64,000 nt of DNA from assembly GCF_000425805.1 (NCBI RefSeq), contig NZ_AUED01000001.1, forward strand, positions 620,001 to 684,000, written 5' to 3'. The stretch comes from Pseudomonas vranovensis DSM 16006. GTDB lineage: Bacteria; Pseudomonadota; Gammaproteobacteria; Pseudomonadales; Pseudomonadaceae. Made by a program: the position numbers and the translations under genes. Under the pieces are notes generated by a model. It saw only the letters and a list, made by a program, of their open reading frames with translations, was not told the DNA's origin and did no database searches. Of this stretch, positions 16,239 through 27,387 are shown piece after piece; positions within the stretch are counted from its first letter, which is position 1; the number at the start of each line of letters is the position of its first letter.

Positions 16239-16739
16239 ATGGCTCAAGTGACTCTCAAAGGCAACCCGGTACAGGTCAAAGGCGATCTGCCTAAAGTCGG
16301 CGCCCAGGCTCCAGCGTTTTCCCTGGTTGGTGCTGGCCTGGCTGACGTGACCCTGGCAAGCCTTGCTGGCAAGCGCAAAGTGCTGAACATCTTCCCAAGC
16401 GTCGACACCCCAACCTGCGCTACCTCGGTTCGCACCTTCAACAAGAAGGCCGCTGAACTGAACAACACCGTGGTGCTGTGCATCTCGGCCGACCTGCCAT
16501 TCGCCCAGGCGCGCTTCTGCGGCGCTGAAGGCCTGGAAAACGTCCAGAACCTGTCCACCCTGCGTGGCCGCGAGTTCATCGAGAACTACGGCGTTGCCAT
16601 CGCCGATGGCCCGCTGGCCGGCCTGACTGCCCGCGCCGTGGTGGTCCTGGATGAGAACGACAAGGTGCTGCACGCTGAGCTGGTGGGCGAAATTGCTGAC
16701 GAGCCGAACTACGATGCAGCATTGGCTGTACTGAAGTAA
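16239..16739 (+). CDS. tpx: Thiol peroxidase Tpx
   Basis: A 166-residue atypical 2-Cys peroxiredoxin of the Tpx subfamily, which reduces alkyl and hydrogen peroxides using thioredoxin. The peroxidatic Cys lies in [16 protein letters not shown] (about residue 62) and the resolving Cys in ARFCGAEG (about residue 96). Length and the opening [18 protein letters not shown] are typical. AAGGA stands eight bases before the ATG. A strong intrinsic terminator follows. Confidence 0.95.
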   Translation: MAQVTLKGNPVQVKGDLPKVGAQAPAFSLVGAGLADVTLASLAGKRKVLNIFPSVDTPTCATSVRTFNKKAAELNNTVVLCISADLPFAQARFCGAEGLENVQNLSTLRGREFIENYGVAIADGPLAGLTARAVVVLDENDKVLHAELVGEIADEPNYDAALAVLK

Positions 16740-16789
16740 GGCCGATCGCGGGGCAAGCCTGCGAAGCTGCCAAATTGTAAGAGTTGTTG

Positions 16790-16819
16790 CGGCCTGGACC
16801 TTGTCCAGGCCGTTTTTAT
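16790..16819 (+). terminator. Intrinsic terminator of tpx
   Basis: CGGCCTGGAC-CTT-GTCCAGGCCG followed by TTTTT: a perfect ten-base stem, three-base loop and T run, about 50 bp past the tpx stop. A half copy of the GATCGCGGGGCAAG repeat lies just before it (16743-16757). Confidence 0.9.
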
Positions 16820-16934
16820 TTAAACTTCATCGTCTTACCAACGTAAGCCAAGGTAAATTGCCGGTAAAGGCGCTTTGCTTATCTGCCCGCAGTGCTTATC
16901 GTTCAGCCTCCTCAAAAGAATTCCTATCCGCACA

Positions 16935-18218
16935 ATGGTCGATCACCCGATGCTTTCTCGTTCCCGTTCCTCTCGTCGCTGGCTTGTCGGCCTGCTGATC
17001 CTGCTGCTGGTCGCCGGCCTGTGCTGGTGGCTGTGGCCGTCGCCAGCCGCCCACAAGGCAGCCGGTGCGCCGGGAGGCAAGGGCGGGCGGCCCGGGTTTG
17101 GCGCCTTTGGCGGGCCGGTGCCGGTGCGTGTGGAGCCGGCAACCGTGGGCGACTTCCCGGTGTACCTCAAGGCCCTGGGCACGGTGACGGCGACCAATAC
17201 CGTCAATGTGCGCAGCCGGGTGGGCGGCGAACTGGTCAAGGTCAACTTCCAGGAAGGGCAGAAGGTCAAGAGCGGCGACCTGCTCGCCGAGATCGACCCG
17301 CGCAGCTACCAGAACGCCCTGCAACAAGCCGAAGGCACCCTGGCGCAGAACCAGGCGCAGCTGAAAAACGCCCAGATCGACCTGGAGCGTTACAAGGGCT
17401 TGTATACCGAAGACAGTATCGCCAAGCAGACGCTCGACACCCAGGTTGCACTGGTCGGCCAGTACCAGGGCACGATCAAGACCAACCAGGCGGCCGTCGG
17501 CGACGCCAAGCTGAACCTGGACTTCACCCGCATTCGCGCACCGATCACCGGGCGCCTGGGTCTGCGCCAGCTCGATGTCGGCAACCTGGTGGCGGCCAAT
17601 GACACCACCGCCCTGGTGGTGATCACCCAAACCCAGCCGATCACCGTCGCGTTCACATTGCCCGAATCTGAACTCAACACCGTGCTGGCGCGCTACCGCA
17701 GCGGCGCCAAGCTGCCGGTGGAAGCCTGGGACCGTGGCGACACCCGGCAGCAAGCGCTCGGCGTGCTGCGCAGCCTCGACAACCAGATCGACACCACCAC
17801 TGGCACCCTGAAGTTCAAGGCCTATTTCGAGAACCAGGACGAAGCGCTGTTCCCCAACCAGTTCGTCAACGTGCGCCTGCTGGCCGACACCCTCAAAGAT
17901 GTAGTGCTGGCGCCCTCGGCGGCGATCCAGTTCGGCACCGATGGCTCGTTCGTGTATGTGCTGGAAGGGGAGAACAAGGTACGTATTCGTCCGCTCAAGC
18001 TGGGTGCCAGCGATGGCGACCATACGGTGATCCTCGAAGGCCTGGCCAAGGGTGAGCGGGTAGTGCTCGAAGGCACTGACCGTCTGCGCGACGGCAGCGA
18101 TGTTGAAGTGGTCAACGACAGCGCCGAAGTACCGGTGACCCCTGGCCAGCACCTGCAGGGCCAGGACAAGAAGGACGCCGCCATCACCCCGGGCACCCAG
18201 GGCAAGGCTGGCGCATGA
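16935..18218 (+). CDS. muxA: RND efflux membrane fusion protein MuxA/MdtA
   Basis: A 427-residue periplasmic adaptor anchored by one N-terminal helix (about residues 12-34). The biotinyl-lipoyl halves are visible: [20 protein letters not shown] near residue 95 and [14 protein letters not shown] near 205, with an alpha-hairpin of coiled-coil type between them ([20 protein letters not shown]). It bridges the two inner-membrane pumps to the outer-membrane channel. The frame is open upstream, but [16 protein letters not shown] at 16935 begins the membrane anchor. The stop overlaps the next start by four bases. In P. aeruginosa the homologous MuxABC-OpmB exports several antibiotics. Confidence 0.88.
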   Translation: MVDHPMLSRSRSSRRWLVGLLILLLVAGLCWWLWPSPAAHKAAGAPGGKGGRPGFGAFGGPVPVRVEPATVGDFPVYLKALGTVTATNTVNVRSRVGGELVKVNFQEGQKVKSGDLLAEIDPRSYQNALQQAEGTLAQNQAQLKNAQIDLERYKGLYTEDSIAKQTLDTQVALVGQYQGTIKTNQAAVGDAKLNLDFTRIRAPITGRLGLRQLDVGNLVAANDTTALVVITQTQPITVAFTLPESELNTVLARYRSGAKLPVEAWDRGDTRQQALGVLRSLDNQIDTTTGTLKFKAYFENQDEALFPNQFVNVRLLADTLKDVVLAPSAAIQFGTDGSFVYVLEGENKVRIRPLKLGASDGDHTVILEGLAKGERVVLEGTDRLRDGSDVEVVNDSAEVPVTPGQHLQGQDKKDAAITPGTQGKAGA

Positions 18219-21200
18219 ACCTCTCGCGGCTGTTCATCCTGCGCCCGGTGGCGACCACCCTGAGCATGCTGGCCATCGTGCTGGCCGGCCTGATCGCCTA
18301 CAAACTGCTGCCGGTAGCGGCATTGCCCCAGGTCGATTACCCCACCATCCGGGTCATGACCCTCTACCCAGGTGCGAGCCCCCAGGTGATGACCAGTGCG
18401 GTCACCGCGCCCCTGGAGCGCCAGTTCGGGCAAATGCCCGGGCTCACCCAGATGGCCTCCACCAGTTCTGGCGGCGCCTCGGTGCTGACCCTGCGCTTCA
18501 GCCTGGACATGAACATGGACGTGGCCGAGCAGCAGGTGCAGGCAGCCATCAACGCTGCCACCAACCTGCTGCCTACCGACCTGCCGGCGCCCCCGGTGTA
18601 CAACAAGGTCAACCCGGCCGACACGCCAGTGCTGACCCTGGCCATTTCTTCCCAGACCATGCCGCTGCCCAAGCTCAATGACCTGGTCGATACCCGGGTG
18701 GCGCAGAAAATCGCCCAGATCGGCGGTGTCGGCATGGTCAGCATCGCCGGCGGCCAGCGCCAGGCGGTACGGATCAAGGTCAACCCCGATGCCTTGGCCT
18801 CGGCGGGCCTGAACCTGGCCGATGTGCGCACCCTGATCGGCGCTTCCAACGTCAACCAGCCCAAGGGCAACTTCGACGGCCCCACCCGGGTGTCGATGCT
18901 CGATGCCAACGACCAGCTGCGTTCTCCCGAGGAATACGCCAACCTGATCCTGGCCTACAACAACGGCGCACCCCTGCGCCTCAAGGATGTTGCCGAGATC
19001 GTCGACGGCGCCGAGAACGAGCGTCTCGCGGCCTGGGCCAACCAGAACCAGGCGGTGCTGCTGAACATCCAGCGCCAGCCGGGGGCCAACGTTATCGAGG
19101 TGGTCGACCGGATCAAGGCCATGCTGCCGTCGATCACCGACAACCTGCCGGCGGGCCTGGATGTCACCGTGCTCACCGACCGTACCCAGACCATCCGCGC
19201 CTCGGTCAAGGACGTCCAGCACGAGTTGCTGATCGCCATTGCCCTGGTGGTCATGGTGACGTTTGTGTTCCTGCGCCGTTTCAGCGCCACCATCATTCCC
19301 TCGGTGGCAGTACCGCTGTCGCTGATCGGCACCTTCGCCGTCATGCACCTGGCCGGGTTCTCGATCAACAACCTGACGCTGATGGCCCTGACAATCGCCA
19401 CCGGTTTTGTCGTGGACGATGCCATCGTCATGCTGGAGAACATCTCGCGGCATATCGAGGAGGGCGAGACGCCGATGCAGGCCGCGCTCAAGGGCGCCCG
19501 GCAGATCGGCTTCACCCTGATCTCGCTGACCTTCTCGCTGATCGCGGTGCTGATCCCGTTGCTGTTCATGGCCGATGTGGTCGGGCGGCTGTTCCGTGAG
19601 TTTGCCATCACCCTGGCGGTGGCCATCCTGATTTCACTGGTAGTTTCGCTGACCCTGACGCCGATGATGTGCGCGCGTTTGCTCAAGCGCGAGCCCAAGC
19701 CTGAAGAGCAGAGCCGGTTCTACCGTGCCAGCGGAGCCTGGGTCGACTGGATGATCGACTACTACGGCCGCGGCCTTACCTGGGTGCTCAGGCATCAGCC
19801 GCTGACTTTGCTGGTGGCGGTGGCCACCCTGGGCCTGACTGTGCTGTTGTACCTGGTGGTGCCCAAGGGCTTCTTCCCGGTGCAGGACACCGGCGTCATC
19901 CAGGGCATTTCCGAAGCGCCGCAGTCGGTGTCGTTCGCGGCCATGAGCCAGCGCCAGCAAGCGCTGAGTGCGATCATCCTGCAGGACCCGGCAGTGCAGA
20001 GCCTGTCGTCCTACATCGGTGTCGATGGCGACAATGCCACGCTCAACAGCGGCCGTTTGCTGATCAACCTCAAGCCCCATGGCGAGCGTGACCTCACGGC
20101 GGCCCAGGTGATTGCCCGCCTGCAGCCGGAGGTCGACAAGCTGATCGGCATTCGCCTGTTCATGCAGCCGGTGCAAGACCTGAGCATCGAAGACCGGGTC
20201 AGCCGCACCCAGTACCAATTCAGCCTGTCGTCGCCTGATGCCGAGTTGCTGGCGCAGTGGAGCGGCAAGCTGGTCGATGCCCTGCAGCAGCGTCCGGAAC
20301 TCACTGACGTAGCCAGCGACCTGCAGGACAAGGGCCTGCAGGTATTCCTGGTGATCGACCGTGACGCTGCCAGCCGTCTGGGCATCAATGTCGCCGACAT
20401 CACCAACGCGCTGTACGACGCCTTTGGTCAGCGGCAGATCTCGACCATCTATACCCAGGCCAGCCAGTACCGCGTGGTGCTGCAGGCAGAAGCGGCGTCC
20501 ACACTGGGGCCGCAGGTACTGGAGCAGATCCACGTCAAGGCCACGGATGGCGGCCAGGTACGGCTGTCGAGCCTGGCGCGCATCGAGCAACGCCAGGCAC
20601 AACTGGCCATTGCCCATATCGGCCAGTTCCCGGCGGTGATGATGTCGTTCAACCTCGGCGAGGGCGTGGCCCTGGGCGAGGCAGTCAAGGTGATCGAGCA
20701 GGTGCAGCAGGAGATCGGCATGCCGGTCGGCGTGCAGACTCGCTTCCAGGGCGCTGCCGAAGCCTTCCAGGCCTCGCTGTCGAGCACCTTGCTGCTGATT
20801 CTGGCAGCGGTGGTGACCATGTACATCGTGCTGGGTGTGCTCTACGAGAGCTACATCCATCCGGTCACCATTCTCTCGACCCTGCCATCGGCCGCCGTGG
20901 GTGCCTTGCTGGCGTTGATCCTGACCGGTAACGATCTGGGTATGATCGCCATCATCGGCATCATTCTATTGATCGGCATCGTCAAGAAGAACGCGATCAT
21001 GATGATCGACTTCGCCCTGGAAGCCGAACGCAACCAGGGCGTGGACCCGCAGACGGCAATCTACCAGGCGGCTCTGTTGCGTTTCCGGCCGATCCTGATG
21101 ACCACCCTGGCGGCGCTGTTCGGCGCCATCCCGTTGATGCTCGCCACCGGTTCCGGCGCCGAGCTGCGTCAGCCGCTTGGTTTGGTGATGGTGGGTGGAT

Positions 21201-21316
21201 TGCTGGTGAGCCAGGTGCTGACGCTCTTCACTACGCCGGTCATCTACCTGTACTTCGACCGCCTGTCCCGTCGCTGGCGCCGTCAGCCTGACACCGTGGT
21301 GCAGGCCCAGCCATGA
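18215..21316 (+). CDS. muxB: RND multidrug efflux pump subunit MuxB/MdtB
   Basis: A 1033-residue resistance-nodulation-division transporter of the HAE1 class, with twelve transmembrane helices and two large periplasmic loops. The proton-relay motif in helix 4 is [13 protein letters not shown]. Helix 10-11 signatures include [13 protein letters not shown] and [16 protein letters not shown]. MdtB-type subunits work as heterotrimers with MdtC. Starts within the muxA stop and ends within the muxC start, four-base overlaps on each side, so the genes are translationally coupled. Confidence 0.93.
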   Translation: MNLSRLFILRPVATTLSMLAIVLAGLIAYKLLPVAALPQVDYPTIRVMTLYPGASPQVMTSAVTAPLERQFGQMPGLTQMASTSSGGASVLTLRFSLDMNMDVAEQQVQAAINAATNLLPTDLPAPPVYNKVNPADTPVLTLAISSQTMPLPKLNDLVDTRVAQKIAQIGGVGMVSIAGGQRQAVRIKVNPDALASAGLNLADVRTLIGASNVNQPKGNFDGPTRVSMLDANDQLRSPEEYANLILAYNNGAPLRLKDVAEIVDGAENERLAAWANQNQAVLLNIQRQPGANVIEVVDRIKAMLPSITDNLPAGLDVTVLTDRTQTIRASVKDVQHELLIAIALVVMVTFVFLRRFSATIIPSVAVPLSLIGTFAVMHLAGFSINNLTLMALTIATGFVVDDAIVMLENISRHIEEGETPMQAALKGARQIGFTLISLTFSLIAVLIPLLFMADVVGRLFREFAITLAVAILISLVVSLTLTPMMCARLLKREPKPEEQSRFYRASGAWVDWMIDYYGRGLTWVLRHQPLTLLVAVATLGLTVLLYLVVPKGFFPVQDTGVIQGISEAPQSVSFAAMSQRQQALSAIILQDPAVQSLSSYIGVDGDNATLNSGRLLINLKPHGERDLTAAQVIARLQPEVDKLIGIRLFMQPVQDLSIEDRVSRTQYQFSLSSPDAELLAQWSGKLVDALQQRPELTDVASDLQDKGLQVFLVIDRDAASRLGINVADITNALYDAFGQRQISTIYTQASQYRVVLQAEAASTLGPQVLEQIHVKATDGGQVRLSSLARIEQRQAQLAIAHIGQFPAVMMSFNLGEGVALGEAVKVIEQVQQEIGMPVGVQTRFQGAAEAFQASLSSTLLLILAAVVTMYIVLGVLYESYIHPVTILSTLPSAAVGALLALILTGNDLGMIAIIGIILLIGIVKKNAIMMIDFALEAERNQGVDPQTAIYQAALLRFRPILMTTLAALFGAIPLMLATGSGAELRQPLGLVMVGGLLVSQVLTLFTTPVIYLYFDRLSRRWRRQPDTVVQAQP

Positions 21317-24300
21317 ACCTGTCCGCACCTTTCATCCGCCGGCCGGTAGCCACCATGCTGCTGAGCCTGGCGATCATGTTGCTGGGCGGTGTCAGCTTTG
21401 GCCTGCTGCCAGTGGCGCCGCTGCCGCAGATCGAGTTTCCGGTGATCGTGGTCCAGGCCAACCTGCCCGGTGCCAGTCCTGAGGTCATGGCCTCGACGGT
21501 GGCGACCCCGCTGGAGCGCTCCATGGGCGCGATTTCCGGGGTCACGACGCTGACCAGCAGTTCCAGCCAAGGTTCGACCCGGGTCATCCTGGGGTTTGAC
21601 CAGGGCCGTGATGTCGATGCGGCGGCCCGCGAGGTGCAGGCAGCGATCAACGCCTCGCGCAACTTGCTGCCCAGCGGCATGCGCAGCATGCCCACCTACA
21701 AGAAATTCAACCCGTCCCAGGCACCGATCATGGTGCTGGCACTGACTTCCAGCGTGCTGCAAAAGGGCCAGCTCTATGACCTGGCCTCGACCATCCTGTC
21801 CCAGAGCCTGTCGCAGGTGCCTGGGGTAGGGGAGGTGCAGATCGGCGGTAGCTCCCTGCCTGCAGTGCGCATCGAGCTCGAGCCGCAGTTGCTCAACCAG
21901 TACGGCGTGGCCCTGGACGACGTGCGCCAGACCATCGCCAACGCCAACCAGCGCCGGCCCAAGGGCTTTATCGAAGACGGCCAGCGCAACTGGCAGGTAC
22001 AAGCCAACGATCAGTTGGAAAAGGCCAAGGACTATGAGCCCCTGGTAATTCGCTACCAGGACGGCGCAGTGCTGCGCCTGAGCCATGTGGCCAAGGTCAG
22101 CGATGCGGTGGAGAACCGCTACAACAGTGGCTTTTTCAACGATCAGCAAGCGGTATTGCTGGTGATCAACCGTCAGACCGGCGCCAACATCATCGAGACG
22201 GTGAACAAGATCAAGGAGCAGCTGCCGGCTCTTGAGTCGCTGATGCCGGCCAGCGTCAAGCTGGACGTGGCCATGGATCGCTCCCCAGTGATCACTGCGA
22301 CCCTCAAGGAAGCCGAGCACACCCTGATCATCGCTGTGGTGCTGGTGGTGCTGGTGGTGTTCCTGTTCCTGGGCAACCTGCGTGCTTCGCTTATCCCGAC
22401 CCTGGCGGTACCGGTTTCGCTGGTGGGCACCTTTGCAGTGATGTACCTGTGTGGTTTTTCGCTGAACAACTTATCGCTGATGGCATTGATCCTTGCCACG
22501 GGACTGGTGGTCGACGATGCCATCGTGGTGCTGGAGAACATCTCCAGGCATATCGATGAAGGTGTGGAACCGATGCGCGCCGCCTACCTTGGGGCCAAGG
22601 AAGTCGGCTTCACGTTGCTGTCGATGAACCTCTCGCTGGTGGTGGTGTTCGTCTCGATCCTGTTCATGGGTGGCATTGTCGGGTCGTTGTTCCGCGAGTT
22701 TTCCATCACCCTGGCAGCGGCAATCATCGTTTCGCTGGTAGTCTCCCTGACCTTGACGCCGATGCTCTGTGCCCGCTGGCTCAAAGCCCACCCCGAGGGT
22801 GAGCAGACCCGCCTGCAGCGTTGGAGCGAGCAACTCAACCAGCGCATGATGGCAAGCTACGCTCGGAGCCTGGACTGGGTCTTGCGCCACCGACGCCTGA
22901 CGCTGTTGAGCCTGCTGGTGACCATCGCGGTCAACATCGCCCTGTATGTGGTGGTGCCCAAGACCTTCCTGCCGCAGCAGGACACCGGCCAGTTGATGGG
23001 CTTTGTGCGTGGCGATGACGGCCTGTCGTTCCAGGTGATGCAGCCGAAGATGGAAATCTATCGGCGCGCCTTGCTCAAGGACCCTGCGGTGCAGAGCGTG
23101 GCAGGTTTTATCGGCGGCAACAGCGGCACCAACAACGCCATGGTGCTGGTGCGTCTGAAACCGATCAGCGAGCGCAAGGAGTCGGCGCAGAAGATCATCG
23201 AGCGGCTACGCAAAGAGATGCCCAAGGTGCCGGGAGGGCGGTTGTTCCTGATGGCCGACCAGGACCTGCAGTTTGGCGGCGGTCGCGACCAGAGCACCTC
23301 GCAGTTCCTCTATACCCTGCAAAGCAGCGAGCTGTCAGCCCTGCGTGAGTGGTACCCGAAAGTGGTCGCCGCGTTCAAGGCATTGCCTGAGCTGACCGCC
23401 ATCGATGCCCGCGAAGGCGGCGGCACCGAGCAGATCACTCTGGTGGTCGACCGTGAGCAGGCCAAGCGCCTGGGCATCGACATGAGCATGGTGACCTCGG
23501 TGCTCAACAATGCCTACAGCCAGCGACAGATCTCGACCATCTACGACAGCCTGAACCAGTACCAGGTGGTGATGGAGGTCAATCCCAAGTACGCCCAGGA
23601 CCCTCGCACCCTGGAGCAGGTCCAGGTCATCACCGCAGAGGGTGCCCGGGTACCGCTGTCAACCTTTGCCCACTACGAGAACAGCCTGGCCGATGATCGT
23701 GTCAGCCATGAAGGCCAGTTTGCCTCCGAGAACATCAACTTCGATGTTGCCGAGGGCTACAGTCAGGACCAGGCCATGGCTGCGGTCGAGCGGGCCGTGG
23801 CCAAGGTCGGCTTGCCCGAGGACGTGATCGCCAAGGTGGGCGGTACAGGCGATGCCTTTGCCAAGAGCCAGGAAGGGCAACCGTGGATGATCCTCGGAGC
23901 CTTGCTCGCGGTGTACCTGGTGCTCGGCATTCTGTATGAGAGTTACATCCACCCGCTGACCATTCTCTCGACCCTGCCATCGGCCGGGGTCGGGGCTTTG
24001 CTCACCCTGTACGTGGTGGGCAGCGAGTTCAGTCTGATTTCGCTGCTCGGGCTGTTCCTGCTCATCGGTGTGGTAAAGAAAAACGCGATCATGATGATCG
24101 ACCTTGCCTTGCAACTGGAGCGTCACGATCAACTGAGCCCGGAGGAATCGATCCGCCGAGCCTGCCTGCTGCGTCTGCGGCCGATCCTGATGACCACCCT
24201 GGCCGCGATCCTCGGCGCCTTGCCGTTGTTGCTCAGCCATGCCGAGGGCTCCGAGATGCGTCAGCCGCTGGGTCTGACCATCATTGGCGGGCTGGTTTTC

Positions 24301-24420
24301 AGCCAGGTCCTTACGCTTTACACCACCCCTGTGGTCTACCTCTATCTGGACCGCCTGCGCCATCGTTTCAATCACTGGCGTGGCGTGCGCACCGACGCTG
24401 CTTTGGAAACCCCGCTATGA
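21313..24420 (+). CDS. muxC: RND multidrug efflux pump subunit MuxC/MdtC
   Basis: A 1035-residue HAE1 RND transporter, a paralogue of the preceding MuxB. The helix 4 motif is [13 protein letters not shown] and the C-terminal signature [13 protein letters not shown]. In MdtBC-type pumps the two subunits assemble in one trimer; both retain the helix 4 Asp pair here. The four-base overlap with muxB and with the outer-membrane gene shows a single tightly coupled operon. Confidence 0.93.
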   Translation: MNLSAPFIRRPVATMLLSLAIMLLGGVSFGLLPVAPLPQIEFPVIVVQANLPGASPEVMASTVATPLERSMGAISGVTTLTSSSSQGSTRVILGFDQGRDVDAAAREVQAAINASRNLLPSGMRSMPTYKKFNPSQAPIMVLALTSSVLQKGQLYDLASTILSQSLSQVPGVGEVQIGGSSLPAVRIELEPQLLNQYGVALDDVRQTIANANQRRPKGFIEDGQRNWQVQANDQLEKAKDYEPLVIRYQDGAVLRLSHVAKVSDAVENRYNSGFFNDQQAVLLVINRQTGANIIETVNKIKEQLPALESLMPASVKLDVAMDRSPVITATLKEAEHTLIIAVVLVVLVVFLFLGNLRASLIPTLAVPVSLVGTFAVMYLCGFSLNNLSLMALILATGLVVDDAIVVLENISRHIDEGVEPMRAAYLGAKEVGFTLLSMNLSLVVVFVSILFMGGIVGSLFREFSITLAAAIIVSLVVSLTLTPMLCARWLKAHPEGEQTRLQRWSEQLNQRMMASYARSLDWVLRHRRLTLLSLLVTIAVNIALYVVVPKTFLPQQDTGQLMGFVRGDDGLSFQVMQPKMEIYRRALLKDPAVQSVAGFIGGNSGTNNAMVLVRLKPISERKESAQKIIERLRKEMPKVPGGRLFLMADQDLQFGGGRDQSTSQFLYTLQSSELSALREWYPKVVAAFKALPELTAIDAREGGGTEQITLVVDREQAKRLGIDMSMVTSVLNNAYSQRQISTIYDSLNQYQVVMEVNPKYAQDPRTLEQVQVITAEGARVPLSTFAHYENSLADDRVSHEGQFASENINFDVAEGYSQDQAMAAVERAVAKVGLPEDVIAKVGGTGDAFAKSQEGQPWMILGALLAVYLVLGILYESYIHPLTILSTLPSAGVGALLTLYVVGSEFSLISLLGLFLLIGVVKKNAIMMIDLALQLERHDQLSPEESIRRACLLRLRPILMTTLAAILGALPLLLSHAEGSEMRQPLGLTIIGGLVFSQVLTLYTTPVVYLYLDRLRHRFNHWRGVRTDAALETPL

Positions 24421-25901
24421 CCCGACGTCCGACCCTTTCCAACCGCACGCTGCAGCTGCTCGGCGCCCGGGGTTCACGCTTGCTGGCCTCCAGCCTGTGC
24501 CTGGCCATGCTCAGCGCCTGTACCCTGAGTCCGGACTACCATCGGCCCGAGAGTCCCACGCCAGTGCAGTTCAAGCACGCTGCCGGCTGGACCCAGGCCA
24601 ATCCGTCGGACGCCCTGGCGCGTGGCGCCTGGTGGGAGCTGTATGGCGATGCACGGCTCAATGGCCTGGTTGACGAGCTCAATGCCAGCAACCAGACCGT
24701 CGCCCAGTACGAGGCCCAGTACCGTCAGGCCCAGGCCCTGGTGCGCAGTGCCCGTGGCGCACTGTTTCCAAGCCTTGACCTGAACGCCGGCAAGAACCGT
24801 TCAAGCCAGGGGACTGGCAGCTCCAGCTCAAGCCTGAGCAACAACAGCAGTGGTATTCGCAACACCTACAGCACCACCCTCGGTGTGAGCTGGGAAGCCG
24901 ACCTCTGGGGCAAGCTGCGCGACAGCCTGGCGGCCAATGAAGCCAGTGCCGAGGCGAGCCTTGCCGACATGGCGGCGATTCGCCTGAGCCTGCAGTCGGA
25001 ACTGGTGCAGAACTACCTGCAGTTGCGGGTCATGGACGAACAGAAGCGCCTGCTCGAAGCCACCGTCCTGGCCTACCAGCGCTCACTGACCATGACCGAA
25101 AACCAGTACCGTGCCGGTGTCTCCGGCAAGGACGCGGTAGCCCAGGCGCAAACCCAGCTCAAGACCACCCAGGCCGACCTGGTCGACCTGGTGTGGCAGC
25201 GTGCCCAGCTGGAAAACGCCATCGCGGTACTGCTGGGCAAGGCGCCGGCGGGCTTTGCCCTGGCCGACAGCCAGGACATCCCGGCACTGCCGCAGGTGCC
25301 GCTGGCGCTGCCATCGCAATTGCTGGAACGCCGTCCTGACATCGCCTCGGCCGAGCGCAAAGTCATGTCGGCCAACGCCAGCATCGGTGTCGCCCGGGCC
25401 GCCTACTTCCCCGACCTGACCCTGAGCATGAGTGGCGGCTACAGCAGTAGCAGCTTCAACGACTGGATCAGCCTGCCGAACCGCTTCTGGTCGGTTGGCC
25501 CGCAACTGGCCATGACCCTGTTCGACGGCGGCCAGCGGTCAGCCGAGGTCGACCGCAGTGAAGCGGTCTATGACCAGACCGTGGCCCAGTACCGCCAGGC
25601 CGTGCTCGACGGCTTCAAGGAAGTGGAAAACTACCTGGTGCAACTCAAGGTCTACGAAGACGAAGCCCGCATTCGCAGCGAAGCCCTGGACTCGGCGCGC
25701 GAGTCGTTGCGCCTGACCAATAACCAGTACAAGGCTGGCCTGATTGCCTACCTGGACGTGGTCAATGTACAGACCACTGCACTGAGCAACGAGCGTAGTG
25801 TGCTGAACTTGTTGCAGGGGCGTCTGGTGGCGAGTGTGCAGTTGATTGCCGCACTGGGTGGAGGATGGGACGCGCAGGCAGCGTTTGCCGAGGCGCCTTG
25901 A
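24417..25901 (+). CDS. opmB: Outer-membrane efflux lipoprotein OpmB (TolC family)
   Basis: A 494-residue outer-membrane factor of the NodT/OprM type. An N-terminal lipoprotein signal ends in the lipobox LSAC (Cys near residue 36 of this frame), predicting a lipidated periplasmic start. Two OEP repeats with long helical stretches follow (for example WWELYGDARLNGLVDELN, and ALPSQLLERRPDIASAERKV with the family's LLERRPDI motif). It forms the exit channel for MuxABC and is the last gene of the operon. No terminator is evident before the convergent vgrG remnant, which begins four bases on. Confidence 0.93.
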   Translation: MTRRPTLSNRTLQLLGARGSRLLASSLCLAMLSACTLSPDYHRPESPTPVQFKHAAGWTQANPSDALARGAWWELYGDARLNGLVDELNASNQTVAQYEAQYRQAQALVRSARGALFPSLDLNAGKNRSSQGTGSSSSSLSNNSSGIRNTYSTTLGVSWEADLWGKLRDSLAANEASAEASLADMAAIRLSLQSELVQNYLQLRVMDEQKRLLEATVLAYQRSLTMTENQYRAGVSGKDAVAQAQTQLKTTQADLVDLVWQRAQLENAIAVLLGKAPAGFALADSQDIPALPQVPLALPSQLLERRPDIASAERKVMSANASIGVARAAYFPDLTLSMSGGYSSSSFNDWISLPNRFWSVGPQLAMTLFDGGQRSAEVDRSEAVYDQTVAQYRQAVLDGFKEVENYLVQLKVYEDEARIRSEALDSARESLRLTNNQYKAGLIAYLDVVNVQTTALSNERSVLNLLQGRLVASVQLIAALGGGWDAQAAFAEAP

Positions 25902-25904
25902 GGG

Positions 25905-26756
25905 TTACCGGTCGACAATCTTCCCGTTGACGCGAATGACGGGCTTGCGCTTTTCCGCAAAGCCGCAGAGCTCGTCGATAGCGCGGGGGAAGGTGGTGTA
26001 GGGCACGTTGTACTGAATGAATTCGGCCAGGCATTCCGGAAAGACATCCCAGATCAGCCAGAGCAACCGAAGCGGAACCATGATGGGGGCCCACAACTTG
26101 CCTCGTGTGCTGGTCAAGCTGCTGCGAAACGAGTGCCGCCATTCATGAAATCGGCGAAAGGTAGTTTGTCGGCGAGACAGACGAGGCTGGAGGGGGGGAG
26201 GCTCAGGTAAATCCTGCGGCCCATTTGAGAGCAAGCCTTCTTCGGCCGCCAGGCGGGCCAGGATCTGCAGGTCGGTTTCGCCGGCCTGCACGCAGTACTC
26301 ACGGGGCGAGTAGGTGGTGGTGGTGGTGGTGGTGGTGGTGGTGGTGGTGGTGATGAGCTTGCGGTCGAAGATGCGGTGCTGGCCGAGCACCTTGTCGATG
26401 ATCTGCGGCACGCTCAGGGCCTGGAAAATGCGCCAGTCGGAGCACAAGGCCAGGCGTGCCAGGGTGGGCTCGACCAGCACCTGGTAGCGGGTGCGGCGAA
26501 AGCCGCTGGTGCCGACGGTGAGGCGGCTGACCAGGCCGTGGACATGGCGCACGGCGTATTCGCCCTGCCAGAGGGTGAAGCGCGCGGGGTTGTCGAGCAG
26601 GCCGGCGAACGCGATGTCGGGGTCATGGCTGGAGAGCGTGAGGGCAAGCCTGAAGGGTTGGGACAGGCCTTCTTCGAGGTCGAAGTCGATGACCTCGAAC
26701 TGTGCCTCGCTGGCCAGGGGCTGGAAGGTAAAGCGCAGGTCTGACTGGCGCGGCAG
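25905..26756 (-). pseudogene. Decayed vgrG fragment joined to a possible type VI effector tail
   Basis: From 26756 downward one frame reads as a VgrG N-terminus: LPRQSDLRFTFQPLASEAQF, LALTLSSHDPDIAFAGLLDN, then VRHVHGLVSRLTVG, VLVEPTLARLALCSDW and REYCVQAGETDLQILARLAA. It lacks an ATG (CTG stands where the first codon is expected). It breaks off after AAEEGLL, far short of a full VgrG of over 600 residues. The rest is unrelated: LSLPPSSLVCLADKLPFADF in one frame and LWLIWDVFPECLAEFIQYNV in another, as if a cargo gene's end was fused by deletion and then frameshifted. A 13-threonine tract encoded by a microsatellite interrupts the VgrG part. No other T6SS genes are in the window. Confidence 0.75.
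26313..26351. repeat. (GGT)13 trinucleotide microsatellite
   Basis: Thirteen uninterrupted GGT units on the plus strand, read as ACC (Thr) in the minus-strand vgrG fragment. Length change would alter the threonine tract without shifting frame. Confidence 0.95.
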
Positions 26757-26924
26757 GGAAGTCCTTGTCCTGTAGGGGGCAAGGGCATGAACCTTATAGG
26801 CTGCGTCGAGGTAAGTCGTTCCCGGAAGGTCCTAAGTTGGCGTGGGAAATTTCGCTTCTTTGTTTTATGCGCCACCTGCGAGGATAGGCGTTTGCGATTA
26901 CCCGAAACCAACAGGAGCACAGCT

Positions 26925-27236
26925 ATGGTCACCTGCTATCTACGTTACGTCCTGGACCCTTACAAACTGGCCGAGTTCGAACACTACGGCACACTCTGGA
27001 TCCCGTTGGTAGAGCGCTTCGGCGGTCAGCACCACGGCTACTTCCTGCCCAGCGAAGGCGCCAACAACATTGCCTTGGCGATGTTCACCTTTCCAGGCCT
27101 CGCCGAGTACGAGCGTTACCGCCAGGACTCGATGAACGACCCTGAATGCATCGCCGCGTTCCAGTACGCAGAGGACACCCGGTGCATCCTCAGCTATGAA
27201 CGTTCGTTCTTCCGGCCGGTATTTGGCAAGAAATGA
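26925..27236 (+). CDS. NIPSNAP family protein
   Basis: A 103-residue ferredoxin-like-fold protein of the NIPSNAP family (VTCYLRYVLDPYKLAEFEHY, then FGGQHHGYFLPSEGANNIAL). Members are small dimeric alpha/beta-barrel proteins of mostly unknown biochemical role. AGGAG stands seven bases before the ATG at 26925; the longer open frame upstream is not needed. It lies 150 bp upstream of the IclR regulator gene on the same strand, with a GC-rich hairpin between. Confidence 0.8.
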   Translation: MVTCYLRYVLDPYKLAEFEHYGTLWIPLVERFGGQHHGYFLPSEGANNIALAMFTFPGLAEYERYRQDSMNDPECIAAFQYAEDTRCILSYERSFFRPVFGKK

Positions 27237-27241
27237 GCCCC

Positions 27242-27270
27242 GCCCGCCGCTGACGTTCGTCGGCGGCCTT
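27242..27270 (+). terminator. Possible terminator after the NIPSNAP gene
   Basis: CCGCCG and CGGCGG enclose an imperfect stem followed by CCTTTCG. There is a bulge and only a short T stretch, so this is weak. Confidence 0.4.
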
Positions 27271-27317
27271 TCGTTGAGGGGCGCCCAGGCACCTCTCGTC
27301 GGCTTTAATCAAGTAAT

Positions 27318-27334
27318 TTCCCACTCACTGGGAA
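27318..27334. promoter_or_regulatory. TTCCCA-N5-TGGGAA palindrome, candidate IclR operator
   Basis: A perfect six-base inverted repeat about 55 bp upstream of the IclR-type gene. A further CTGGGAA half-site follows at about 27349-27355. The position suits autoregulation. Confidence 0.45.
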
Positions 27335-27387
27335 TCCAGTTTCATCCTCTGGGAAAACTCTGTGCACCATGTTCGCAAGGAGCACAC

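Noticed and set aside
17822..19453. A 543-residue minus-strand frame across muxA and muxB
   Set aside because: Antisense to two clear RND pump genes; His/Asp/Gln-rich without motifs.
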